This document shows, one piece after another, positions 1-6,423 of a stretch of DNA of 10,831 nt. The notes under the pieces were generated by a model. It was not told the origin of the DNA. It did not search any database and saw only the letters and a program-made list of their open reading frames with translations. The stretch is from Spirochaetales bacterium Spiro_01 (GTDB lineage Bacteria > Spirochaetota > Spirochaetia > Sphaerochaetales > Sphaerochaetaceae), in NCBI GenBank assembly GCA_001604265.1, contig LVBC01000057.1, positions 1 through 10,831 of the forward strand, written 5' to 3'. The first letter of the stretch is position 1; every line of letters begins with the position of its first letter. The position numbers and the translations under genes are program-made.

Positions 1-55
1 ACCTATATTCAACATGCCACACATTATAATGACTCAGGGTATAGAGGTAAACAGC

Positions 56-79
56 AAAGCTTCAAGATAGAAGCTTTTT
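56..79 (+). terminator. Rho-independent terminator of an off-window upstream gene
   Basis: A perfect 8-bp stem, AAAGCTTC at 56-63 and GAAGCTTT at 70-77, encloses a 6-base loop (AAGATA) and runs into five T residues (75-79) before a C. On the plus strand this is a short intrinsic terminator; on the minus strand no T run follows. The T tract is short and the stem is AT-rich, so termination may be weak. It presumably ends a transcript entering from the left, but no gene can be recognised in the first 55 bases. Confidence 0.5.
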
Positions 80-149
80 CTGGCGATTTTTCCTGAAATT
101 GCGACTGACACCTGTTCAGATTTGGATTCTGAGCTGAAAATGTGCAAAT

Positions 150-180
150 CAGAGCGCTATTTGCGGTTTTTGAGAAAAAT
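150..180. repeat. Imperfect direct repeat, copy 1
   Basis: Bases 150-163 read CAGAGCGCTATTTG and match 307-320 exactly; the following 17 bases match 321-337 at about two thirds of positions, sharing the GTTTTT and AGAAA blocks. The core AGCGCT is itself palindromic and is flanked here by CAAAT and ATTTG. The copies start 157 bp apart. Function is unknown. Confidence 0.55.
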
Positions 181-306
181 ATAGCTGTGAGGACAGAGGT
201 ACTGCATTTTCTGAAAATCTGCATTCTGCGCAGCCATTCAGCGATTTTGAGAATTTGAGGCATATTATATGCTTTTGGACAGACTTTTGTGCCAGAATCG
301 CTCATC

Positions 307-337
307 CAGAGCGCTATTTGACGTTTTTCAGAAATAT
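307..337. repeat. Imperfect direct repeat, copy 2
   Basis: This is the second copy of the element at 150-180, with an identical first 14 bases. Just upstream, CGCTC (299-303) and GAGCG (309-313) could form a small 5-bp hairpin. It may be a remnant of a dispersed intergenic repeat family; only other parts of the genome could confirm that. Confidence 0.55.
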
Positions 338-459
338 TCCACTTTGGCCAGAGAGAATCTCGTCTGTTCTCTCCTATTGGATATTTTTCAGTGCTGGACA
401 GGTTCATTGCACCCTTTTTACAGGTCCGAGAGAGTTTGAGTGTCGAACATACTGATAGA

Positions 460-489
460 TTGCCTTAATCTCCATTCTGATTGTAAAAT
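460..489 (+). promoter_or_regulatory. Candidate sigma70 promoter of the pectin operon
   Basis: TTGCCT at 460-465 (-35-like) is followed after 18 bases by TAAAAT at 484-489 (-10-like, 5 of 6 to TATAAT). Transcription would begin near 496, giving a leader of less than 20 bases before the ATG at 513. The -35 match is weak. The -10 sits exactly at the centre of the inverted repeat 469-504, which would make that repeat an operator if this promoter is real. Confidence 0.35.
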
Positions 490-504
490 GTCTGAGAATG
501 GAGA
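469..504 (+). promoter_or_regulatory. Perfect 10-bp inverted repeat over -10 and SD of the GH28 gene
   Basis: TCTCCATTCT at 469-478 is exactly complementary to AGAATGGAGA at 495-504, with 16 bases between. The right arm contains GGAG (500-503), the first half of the SD GGAGAGG at 500-506 that serves the ATG at 513. If transcription starts further upstream, the RNA hairpin would hide the SD. If it starts near 496, the same bases would be a DNA operator centred on the -10. A second small stem, AGATT (457-461) with AATCT (467-471), shares bases with the left arm and would compete with the large one. The repeat is clear; its role is inferred. Confidence 0.55.
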
Positions 505-512
505 GGTCCCAT

Positions 513-1859
513 ATGGATAAATACTTACTAGTAGGTGACGGTGTCACCGATAACAGCGCAGCGTTTTCTGCTCTCATGGAAAGGGGTGGAGATATCGTAA
601 TCCAGAAAGGTGTCTACCTTACCGGGCCGGTCACTGTCAAAAGCAATACCCACATCACACTCGAGAAGGGTGCTGTTCTGAAGTTCATCGACGATCCGGA
701 GCTCTATACACCTGTTTATACCAGATGGGAGGGTGTCCAGTGCTACTGCATGCATCCGCTCTTCTACATTGCCAACGCAGAGAATGTCGTTGTGGATGGT
801 GAAGGCACTCTCGATGGAAATGGTGATTCCTGGTGGAAGACAGCTCTTTCCAAGAAGCACAAGCAGTTCGAGGCCGTTACGGATCTCGAGAAGAGATTCG
901 CTGCTCTCAATCCGGATTACAAGATCCAGTCAGAGGGCGGTGGTGGAAGACTCTCCCAGTTCCTGAGACCACCACTACTTCAGATCCACAACTCGAACAA
1001 TGTCACCATCGATGGAATCACGATCACGAACAGCCCATTCTGGACTGTGCACCCGGTCTTCTCCTCGAACCTCAGGCTTCTGAACCTCAATGTCAGGAAT
1101 CCGTACGATTCACCAAATACAGATGGTATCGACATCGAGTCCTCCACAGAAGTCCTTGTCGAGAACTGCAAGGTCTTCGTCGGAGATGACGGCATTGCTC
1201 TCAAGAGCGGCTCGGGTCCAACAGGAATCAAGGATGCAAGGCCTACCAGGAATGTCACTATCCGAAACTGCTATGTGGCAGCAGCCCACGGTGGCGTTGT
1301 AATCGGTTCGGAGACAGCTGCAGGCATTGACAATATCACAGCAGAGAACTGTCTCTTCGATGGAACCGACAGAGGTATCAGGATCAAGTCCAGAAGAGGT
1401 CGCGGTGGAGAGATCCATGACCTTGTTTTCAGGAACCTTACGATGACCAACTGTCTCTGCCCTCTGGCCATCAACATGTACTACCGCTGCGGTGCAGATG
1501 ATGAAGAGGCTACGAAGCTTCTCTTCAGCACCGAGAAGCAGCCAATTACCGATGAGACCCCGAGTCTTTACAACGTCGAGATCTCCGGCTGCCAGGGAAC
1601 TGGTGCAAGAGCCTCTGCTGCCATGATCGTCGGTCTTCCGGAGAGACCTATCAGCAACCTCGTTATCAGGGACTGCCACTTCTCTGTCGATCCGACAGCT
1701 ACAGCAAGTCCGGATGAGTCCGATATGTACCGTGGCCTTCCGACTCCAGAAGGAAAGGGTTTCAGGATCCGCTATGCAGAGGGTATCCAGCTATCCAACG
1801 TCAGGATCGAAGGCGTCGAGAAGCAGATTCTGCTCGAAGATGGCGCAGTGATGGCCTGA
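513..1859 (+). CDS. Intracellular glycoside hydrolase family 28 (polygalacturonase type)
   Basis: This 448-residue protein should hydrolyse alpha-linked galacturonate (or rhamnogalacturonan) oligosaccharides by the inverting GH28 mechanism on a right-handed beta-helix. All four family motifs are present: N202-T203-D204, D225-D226-G, H259-G-G, and R290-I-K292. D204, D225 and D226 correspond to the catalytic aspartates, and R290/K292 to uronate binding. Turns of the form NVTIDGITITN and NVTIRNCYV repeat along the chain, as expected for a beta-helix. No signal peptide is visible, so it probably acts in the cytoplasm on imported oligomers, like exo-acting relatives such as Thermotoga PelB. I chose the ATG at 513 because GGAGAGG at 500-506 is well spaced for it; an in-frame ATG at 498 would overlap that SD. 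It is first in a three-gene operon, 15 bp before the GH105 gene. Family is certain; exo versus endo action and the exact linkage are not. Confidence 0.93.
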   Translation: MDKYLLVGDGVTDNSAAFSALMERGGDIVIQKGVYLTGPVTVKSNTHITLEKGAVLKFIDDPELYTPVYTRWEGVQCYCMHPLFYIANAENVVVDGEGTLDGNGDSWWKTALSKKHKQFEAVTDLEKRFAALNPDYKIQSEGGGGRLSQFLRPPLLQIHNSNNVTIDGITITNSPFWTVHPVFSSNLRLLNLNVRNPYDSPNTDGIDIESSTEVLVENCKVFVGDDGIALKSGSGPTGIKDARPTRNVTIRNCYVAAAHGGVVIGSETAAGIDNITAENCLFDGTDRGIRIKSRRGRGGEIHDLVFRNLTMTNCLCPLAINMYYRCGADDEEATKLLFSTEKQPITDETPSLYNVEISGCQGTGARASAAMIVGLPERPISNLVIRDCHFSVDPTATASPDESDMYRGLPTPEGKGFRIRYAEGIQLSNVRIEGVEKQILLEDGAVMA

Positions 1860-1874
1860 GAGGGAGGTGGTGCT

Positions 1875-2981
1875 ATGTGGCAGGAGTATTTCAAGCAGTA
1901 TTCGCAGAAGGGCCTCAGGAGCTGGCTCAACAGACAGAAGTGGAACTACAAGGATGATATCTGCGTATTGGGCTACTACGACATGTACAAGGCTACTGGA
2001 GACAGGGAGTATGTGGATTACATAATCAATATCCTTGCTCCATACCTGATGAGCGAGGATGGTACAGTCATCAATCTGCACCCGGATGAGAGCAACATAG
2101 ACCGCATCTCATTCGGAAAGTCGCTGACGATCCTGAGAGACCTCACAGGGGACGTCAGATACAAGAGGGCTGTCGAGCAGGTCTATTCGATGCTGGAGAA
2201 GTATCCAAGGATCTCCCTTGGAAATTTCTGGCACAAGAACATCTATCCGAATCAGCTCTGGGGTGATGGCCTGTATATGGGACAGCCCTTCTATGCCAGA
2301 TACATTGCCGACTATGCAATGGATGAGAAGTGGAACGATGTAATCAACCAGTTCCTGACCTGCGATGCACTCCTCTGGGATGAGGAGCTCGGCCTCTACA
2401 AGCATGGCTATGACGAATCGAGGAAGATGGAGTGGAGCGACAGTGAGACTGGTCGTTCCCCATCCGTCTGGCTCCGAGCCGAAGGCTGGTATCTGATGGC
2501 ACTCTGCGATGTCTATGAGATCGCAAAGGGAAGGAGTGTCAGGGCAGGAGAGCTCAAGGGCATCCTCAAGAAGGCACTCGATCGCCTGATGCCATATCAG
2601 GACGAGGATTCCAAGATGTTCCTCAATGTCGTCGACCGGAAGGACTTCATCGGAAACTATCTTGAGACCAGTGGTTCTGCAATGGTGGCCTATGCTCTGA
2701 TGAAGGGCGCCCGCCTTGGAATGCTTCCAGAGGAGTATTGGCATAGTGGTTCGGAGATCATCGATGGCATAAGAAAGAAATACCTTGTGAAGAATGAGGA
2801 TGGCGAGTACCACCTGAAGGGAATCTGCGCATCTGCAGGCCTGGGCCCAGGCCCCAACAGACGTCCGGACAGAGATGGTACAGTCGAATACTACGTCCAG
2901 AGAGAGAAGCAGATGGACGATAACCAGCACGGTACGGCCGCCTGCATGATGGCAGTCAGTGAACAGCTGCTGAAGAATTGA
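1875..2981 (+). CDS. Glycoside hydrolase family 105 (unsaturated rhamnogalacturonyl/glucuronyl hydrolase)
   Basis: This 368-residue protein matches GH105 in length (YteR is similar) and in its alpha/alpha-barrel motif pattern. W129-G-D131-G-L-Y-M carries the Asp equivalent to the catalytic general acid/base of YteR. K176-H177-G-Y-D-E and W-L-R201-A-E-G204-W205 are the other conserved active-site blocks. The enzyme would use water addition to remove the 4,5-unsaturated uronate that pectate or rhamnogalacturonan lyases leave at the non-reducing end. There is no signal peptide, so the substrate must be imported. A strong SD (AGGGAGGTGG, 1861-1870) precedes the ATG. It lies between GH28 and the isomerase, with 15-bp and 13-bp gaps, so the three are surely co-transcribed. 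In many family members RAEGW is RGNGW or RAMGW, so this variant may affect which oligosaccharide is preferred. Preference for rhamnogalacturonan over galacturonan units cannot be read from sequence. Confidence 0.9.
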   Translation: MWQEYFKQYSQKGLRSWLNRQKWNYKDDICVLGYYDMYKATGDREYVDYIINILAPYLMSEDGTVINLHPDESNIDRISFGKSLTILRDLTGDVRYKRAVEQVYSMLEKYPRISLGNFWHKNIYPNQLWGDGLYMGQPFYARYIADYAMDEKWNDVINQFLTCDALLWDEELGLYKHGYDESRKMEWSDSETGRSPSVWLRAEGWYLMALCDVYEIAKGRSVRAGELKGILKKALDRLMPYQDEDSKMFLNVVDRKDFIGNYLETSGSAMVAYALMKGARLGMLPEEYWHSGSEIIDGIRKKYLVKNEDGEYHLKGICASAGLGPGPNRRPDRDGTVEYYVQREKQMDDNQHGTAACMMAVSEQLLKN

Positions 2982-2994
2982 GGAGGGAGAGATT

Positions 2995-3846
2995 ATGATC
3001 CAGTTGGGATTGCGTCTGCATGATGCAGAGAAGCTGCCGATGCAGGAGCTTCTTCCAGTTGTCAGGAAGAAGGGCTTTACATGTACGCATCTTGCGCTCA
3101 GCAAGGCAATGAAGGAGTACCCATGTACTGCTTCCGCACTGACTCCAGGCTATGCGAACTATCTCAGGCATATGTTCGAGGATGCGAAGATGGATATTGC
3201 AGTCCTTGGCTGCTATCTGAACCTTGCCCATCCGGATCCTGCAGTGATCAAGGCAAGCCAGGAGAAGTACTACGCCCACATCCGCTTTGCATCCCTGCTT
3301 GGCTGTGGAATGGTAGGCACCGAGACCGGTGCTCCGAATGCCGAGTACAAGTACTGCCCGGAGTGCAGGAGCGATGAGGCCTTCAAGACCTTCATCGAGA
3401 ACCTCAGGCCGGTTGTCCGCTGTGCAGAGCAGTATGGTGTCACACTGGCCATCGAACCGGTTGCAAGGCATATAATCTGGGGTCCTGAAAGATGTCGTCA
3501 GGCTCTCGATGAGATCGGTTCCCATAACCTCAAGGTCCTGTTCGACCCTGTAAACATGCTCGACCTCGACAATGTAGACCATCGTGAGGAGGTATTTGCC
3601 CAGGCAATCGAGCTTCTCGGGCCAGATATCGCAATGCTCCACTTCAAGGACTTCATGCGAGTCAATGAGGGCTACGGTCTCAAGTCCATTGGGGCTGGTA
3701 CCGGTGAGATGGACTACACCCAGATTCTCAGGTTCGCAAAGAAGGAGAAGCCATTCATCTATGGCACTCTCGAGAATACAACTCCTGAGAATGCCGAAGC
3801 GTGCGGCAGATTCATCAGGGAAAGATACGACGCCATAACCGTATAG
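2995..3846 (+). CDS. Sugar phosphate isomerase/epimerase, AP-endonuclease-2-like TIM barrel
   Basis: This 283-residue protein belongs to the xylose-isomerase-like TIM-barrel superfamily, which includes D-tagatose 3-epimerase, IolE and IolI. The usual divalent metal ligands can be placed at E154 (AIEPV), D184 (LFDPVN), H216 (LHFKD) and E260 (GTLEN), spaced as in the epimerases. A conserved GTETGAPN segment sits just before C121-P-E-C124, a CxxC pair that could bind metal or be merely structural. Protein length is normal and no signal peptide is seen. The ATG at 2995 follows AGGAGGGAGAG (2981-2991), which overlaps the GH105 stop codon. As the last gene of the pectin operon, before a strong terminator, it probably isomerises a sugar released from pectin, such as galacturonate, rhamnose or a deoxy-keto-uronate. 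That substrate is inference from position only. Confidence 0.8.
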   Translation: MIQLGLRLHDAEKLPMQELLPVVRKKGFTCTHLALSKAMKEYPCTASALTPGYANYLRHMFEDAKMDIAVLGCYLNLAHPDPAVIKASQEKYYAHIRFASLLGCGMVGTETGAPNAEYKYCPECRSDEAFKTFIENLRPVVRCAEQYGVTLAIEPVARHIIWGPERCRQALDEIGSHNLKVLFDPVNMLDLDNVDHREEVFAQAIELLGPDIAMLHFKDFMRVNEGYGLKSIGAGTGEMDYTQILRFAKKEKPFIYGTLENTTPENAEACGRFIRERYDAITV

Positions 3847-3863
3847 GTTCGTCCGATCCCTTC

Positions 3864-3898
3864 AAGGCCTCTCTGCATCTCTGCAGTGAGGCCTTTTT
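3864..3898 (+). terminator. Intrinsic terminator of the pectin operon
   Basis: AAGGCCTC (3864-3871) pairs with GAGGCCTT (3888-3895), a T-T mismatch follows, and CTGCA (3873-3877) pairs with TGCAG (3882-3886) around a TCTC loop. The 3' arm runs into TTTTT at 3894-3898. This long GC-rich hairpin begins 18 bp after the isomerase stop codon and separates the pectin operon from the CoA operon. Confidence 0.9.
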
Positions 3899-3906
3899 CG
3901 TAGGTA

Positions 3907-3936
3907 ATGACAATTGCTGTGCGTTTTATATATAAT
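3907..3936 (+). promoter_or_regulatory. Sigma70-type promoter of coaBC-coaX
   Basis: ATGACA at 3907-3912 (5 of 6 to TTGACA) is followed after 18 bases by a perfect TATAAT at 3931-3936. Initiation near 3943 gives a leader of about 12 bases, just enough for the SD AAGGGG at 3944-3949. The promoter overlaps the upstream in-frame ATG at 3907, so that ATG cannot be the translation start of a transcript made here. Confidence 0.7.
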
Positions 3937-3954
3937 TCCATCGAAGGGGACGAT

Positions 3955-5160
3955 ATGGAAAGACTTGATGGAAAGTGCGTAATCCTCGGAATCTCGGGCG
4001 GAATAGCAGCCTTCAAGATGGCTTCGGTTGCCAGCAATCTGAAAAAGAGGGGTGCAGATGTGCATGTCATCATGACAGCAAATGCCACGAAGTTCATTAC
4101 CCCTCTTACCTTTGAAACGATCACTGCGAACAAGTGCCTCACAGATACCTTCGACCGGGACTTCGAGTTCGATGTAAAGCATATCTCCCTTGCGAAGAAG
4201 GCCGACCTCATACTCATTGCCCCTGCAACTGCAGATATCATCGCAAAGCTTGCAAATGGGATTGCAGATGACATGCTCACCACAACTGTCCTGGCAAGCA
4301 GGGCAGAGAAGCTTGTCGCTCCCTCGATGAATACTTCGATGCTTGAGAATCCGATAACCCAGGACAATATCTCGAAGCTCCAGAGGTACGGCTTCAGGAT
4401 AATCGACAGTGCAGAGGGCCTTCTTGCCTGCAACGATACAGGAAAGGGAAGGCTTCCCGAGCCTGACGTGCTTGTGGACTGCATAGTCTCCAGGATTGCG
4501 AGAGAGAAGGACCTTGCAGGTCTTACCATCACAGTCTCTGCCGGTCCGACGCAGGAGGCGATCGACCCTGTCAGGTTCCTTACCAACCGTTCAACAGGGA
4601 AGATGGGCTATGCAATTGCAAGAGAGGCAATGCTCAGAGGTGCTAGGGTCAATCTCGTATCAGGTCCCGTGAGTCTTGCACCGGTTCCAAATGTCAATCT
4701 CATCAGGATCGAGAGCGCAAAGGAGATGTTCGAGGCTGTGAAGTCGGTCCTCGACTCGACCGATATCATCATAATGGCCGCAGCAGTAGCAGACTACAGG
4801 TCCACGAAGGTCGCCTCCGAGAAGATAAAGAAGAAGGATGGAGAGATGTCCCTCGAACTTGAGAGGACCGACGATATCCTTTCCTATGTTACAGACCACA
4901 GGCACGAAGGAATCTTCGTCTGCGGCTTCTCGATGGAGACGAAGGACCTCATCGACAACTCGATGAGAAAGCTCGAGAAGAAGAAGCTCGATATGATCGT
5001 TGCCAACAATGTGAAGGTCAAGGGTGCAGGCTTTGCTGTTGACACCAATGTGGTCACGATCATCACAGAGGATGGCTCCGAGAACCTTCCTCTGATGGGA
5101 AAGGACGAGGTCGCTTCGATTCTTCTTGATAGGATACAGGAAAGGAGGGAAAGGTCATGA
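3955..5160 (+). CDS. coaBC: Bifunctional phosphopantothenoylcysteine decarboxylase / phosphopantothenate-cysteine ligase
   Basis: CoaBC catalyses two CoA steps: the C-terminal CoaB half joins cysteine to 4'-phosphopantothenate using CTP, and the N-terminal CoaC half decarboxylates the product to 4'-phosphopantetheine with FMN. At 401 residues it is near E. coli Dfp (406). The key residues fall one position after their E. coli equivalents: H76 (active-site base, VKHIS), N126 in the PSMNTSM motif, C159 in the substrate clamp (LLACNDTGKGR), N211 in TNRSTGKMG, and K290 in EKIKKKDG. GISGGIAAFK near the N-terminus is the FMN-binding start. The ATG at 3955 is preferred over the in-frame ATG at 3907 for three reasons: it follows AAGGGGA, homologues start here, and the earlier codon lies in the -35 box. 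Its stop overlaps the coaX start (ATGA, 5157-5160). Both halves are intact. Function is confident. Confidence 0.96.
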   Translation: MERLDGKCVILGISGGIAAFKMASVASNLKKRGADVHVIMTANATKFITPLTFETITANKCLTDTFDRDFEFDVKHISLAKKADLILIAPATADIIAKLANGIADDMLTTTVLASRAEKLVAPSMNTSMLENPITQDNISKLQRYGFRIIDSAEGLLACNDTGKGRLPEPDVLVDCIVSRIAREKDLAGLTITVSAGPTQEAIDPVRFLTNRSTGKMGYAIAREAMLRGARVNLVSGPVSLAPVPNVNLIRIESAKEMFEAVKSVLDSTDIIIMAAAVADYRSTKVASEKIKKKDGEMSLELERTDDILSYVTDHRHEGIFVCGFSMETKDLIDNSMRKLEKKKLDMIVANNVKVKGAGFAVDTNVVTIITEDGSENLPLMGKDEVASILLDRIQERRERS

Positions 5161-5936
5161 TCCTGGCAGTCGATATCGGAAACACGACAATGACCTTCAC
5201 CGGCCTGAGAAGGAAGGATGGAGACTACTATGTCGTCTTCAACAAGAAGGGGGACACGATTGCAGACAAGACTGTCTCCTTCTACAAGAACGACATCACG
5301 CGAATACTCAAGAAGTGCGGCTATGTCGTCGAGGACTTCGAGGGCTCCATCCTCTCATCTGTAGTTCCAAATTCATCTGCAAACTTCACAGAGGCCCTCA
5401 CGATTCTCTTCAAGAAGAGGCCGATAACCGTCTCCATCGATCTCGATACGGGACTTACTATGGATGTCGAGAATCCGGAAAAGGTCGGCCACGACAGGCT
5501 TGTCGATGCAGCCTGGGTCGCTTCGAGGTATGAGCTGCCTGCAGTCACTGTCGATATGGGGACTGCTACTACCTTCAATGTGATAGGAGAGGGAGGCATC
5601 TTCCTCGGTGGAGCCATCGCTCCAGGACTCGAGACTGGATTGTGGGCTCTTTCGAGAAGGACAGCACAGCTTCCGGAGGTCAGACAGATGACTCCTACCT
5701 TCGCAATCGGAAAGAATACTGTAGAGTGCATGGAGGTCGGTTCCGTGCTCGGTTCTGCCTGCCTGATAGATGGACTTGTCGAGAGATTCGAGGCCGAGCT
5801 GGGAGAGAAGGTCACTCTTGTGATCACAGGCTGGCATGCGAAGACCGTCGAAGGGCTGTGCAACCATGAGCACATCTTCGACCCGGATCTCCTCCCAAAG
5901 GGCCTTGCCTACCTCTACGACAGAAATACTCACTGA
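5157..5936 (+). CDS. coaX: Type III pantothenate kinase
   Basis: CoaX phosphorylates pantothenate with ATP, the first step of CoA synthesis. Type III enzymes need a monovalent cation and are generally not feedback-inhibited by CoA. The 259-residue protein has the ASKHA-fold signatures: D6-I-G-N-T in the first phosphate loop, V-G-H112-D113-R-L with the catalytic Asp, D133-M-G-T-A-T-T in the second phosphate loop, and GGAIAPGLE at about 151-159. The catalytic segment usually reads GADR; here His replaces Ala next to an unchanged Asp-Arg. The ATG overlaps the coaBC stop, and AAAGGAGGG near 5140-5150 is its SD inside coaBC, so the two are translationally coupled. The operon thus carries three pathway activities. 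No clear terminator follows; the next feature is a 7-bp inverted repeat without a T run. Confidence 0.95.
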   Translation: MILAVDIGNTTMTFTGLRRKDGDYYVVFNKKGDTIADKTVSFYKNDITRILKKCGYVVEDFEGSILSSVVPNSSANFTEALTILFKKRPITVSIDLDTGLTMDVENPEKVGHDRLVDAAWVASRYELPAVTVDMGTATTFNVIGEGGIFLGGAIAPGLETGLWALSRRTAQLPEVRQMTPTFAIGKNTVECMEVGSVLGSACLIDGLVERFEAELGEKVTLVITGWHAKTVEGLCNHEHIFDPDLLPKGLAYLYDRNTH

Positions 5937-5951
5937 ATGAAGAATTTCAGG

Positions 5952-5979
5952 ATTGCAGAGCGGCGAGTTATCCTGCAAT
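5952..5979. repeat. Inverted repeat between coaX and marR
   Basis: ATTGCAG at 5952-5958 and CTGCAAT at 5973-5979 are perfect complements separated by 14 bases, so their centres are 21 bp apart, about two helical turns. The sequence after it is AATATC, with no T run, which argues against an intrinsic terminator. It could be a regulator site or a transcript-end hairpin. A -10-like TAATAT overlaps its right end (5979-5984), but no well-spaced -35 is visible. Confidence 0.35.
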
Positions 5980-5983
5980 AATA

Positions 5984-5997
5984 TCAAGGTACCTTGA
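5984..5997. promoter_or_regulatory. Candidate MarR operator overlapping the marR ribosome binding site
   Basis: TCAAGGTACCTTGA is a perfect 14-bp palindrome located 8 bases before the marR ATG. Its right end is shared with the SD GAGG (5996-5999). MarR dimers typically bind short palindromes at their own promoters, so autoregulation is plausible. The core AAGGTACCTT occurs only once more in the window, at 6444-6453. The link to this MarR is inferred. Confidence 0.45.
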
Positions 5998-6005
5998 GGT
6001 TTTTC

Positions 6006-6422
6006 ATGACTTTGGAGCTCGAACTCATCCACAATATCCGCTCTGCTGGCGATACTATCCGCTCTCTCTACGAGGGAAGAGGAAGCCAGAAGAACATCCT
6101 GATGACACTGCTTAAAAGAGGGAGCATGAGTCAGAGGGACCTCACTGAAGGACTCGAGATCAAGCCCGGCAGTGCAAGCGAGGTCCTTGGAAAGCTCGAG
6201 GAAGCAGGACTCCTTGCAAGAACGATCTCGAAAAGCGATAGAAGGACCTTCATCCTGGAGCTTACAGAGGAGGGTCGAAAGCGGGCAGAGGAGTACAGAA
6301 AGGCCAGAGAGGAGAGGCATAGAAGGATGTTCTCCTGCCTCTCTGTGAAGGAGAAGGAAGAGCTGTCCGAACTGCTTTCCAAGCTCAATTGCCATCTGGA
6401 TAGTGAGTTCAAGGGGCCCTGA
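6006..6422 (+). CDS. MarR-family winged-helix regulator of the adjacent exporter
   Basis: This 138-residue protein has the MarR layout: an N-terminal dimerisation helix, a winged helix-turn-helix at about residues 28-90, and long C-terminal helices for dimerisation. The HTH reads MSQRDLTEGLEIKPGSASE with recognition helix about S56-A67, and the wing carries S-D78-R-R-T-F-I-L-E-L. It probably represses the two exporter genes that follow at once, and responds to a small molecule; the ligand is unknown. The ATG at 6006 follows GAGG at 5996-5999. A TTG at 5994 is also in frame but would start inside the palindrome. The stop (6420-6422) is 1 bp before the first ABC gene. The region after W-HTH is highly charged (RKRAEEYRKAREERHRR), which is common in this family. 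Confidence 0.85.
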   Translation: MTLELELIHNIRSAGDTIRSLYEGRGSQKNILMTLLKRGSMSQRDLTEGLEIKPGSASEVLGKLEEAGLLARTISKSDRRTFILELTEEGRKRAEEYRKAREERHRRMFSCLSVKEKEELSELLSKLNCHLDSEFKGP

Positions 6423-6423
6423 T

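Larger units (their letters stand above)
80..456. other. Non-coding AT-rich region with degenerate repeats
   Basis: No convincing gene lies in this stretch. Open frames exist on both strands (minus strand 407-24, plus strand 255-455), but their translations resemble no family, are rich in Phe, Trp, Cys and Ser, and lack a good SD-start combination. Motifs recur in imperfect form: a CAGAGCGCTATTTG element twice, CTGAAAATGTGCA at 134-146 against CTGAAAATCTGCA at 211-223, and GCGATTTT-type words near 83 and 241. A short palindrome GCATAT-T-ATATGC lies at 260-272. It reads as eroded intergenic repeat DNA or a long upstream region for the pectin operon. Confidence 0.5.

Noticed and set aside
25..30. 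TATAAT that could be a -10 box
   Set aside because: No acceptable -35 lies 16-19 bases upstream within the window, and the terminator at 56-79 would stop any transcript quickly.
260..272. GCATAT-T-ATATGC palindrome followed by TTTT as a terminator
   Set aside because: A one-base loop cannot fold as a hairpin terminator; it is at best a DNA-binding palindrome in AT-rich sequence.
255..455. Possible 66-residue protein on the plus strand in the 5' region
   Set aside because: It begins with TTG, lacks a convincing SD, and overlaps the degenerate repeat; it is more likely translated repeat DNA.
2109..3104. Long open frame of 331 codons on the minus strand opposite the GH105 gene
   Set aside because: The plus strand encodes a clear enzyme with family motifs over the same bases. 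The minus-strand translation matches nothing I recognise and is explained by the codon composition of the real gene.
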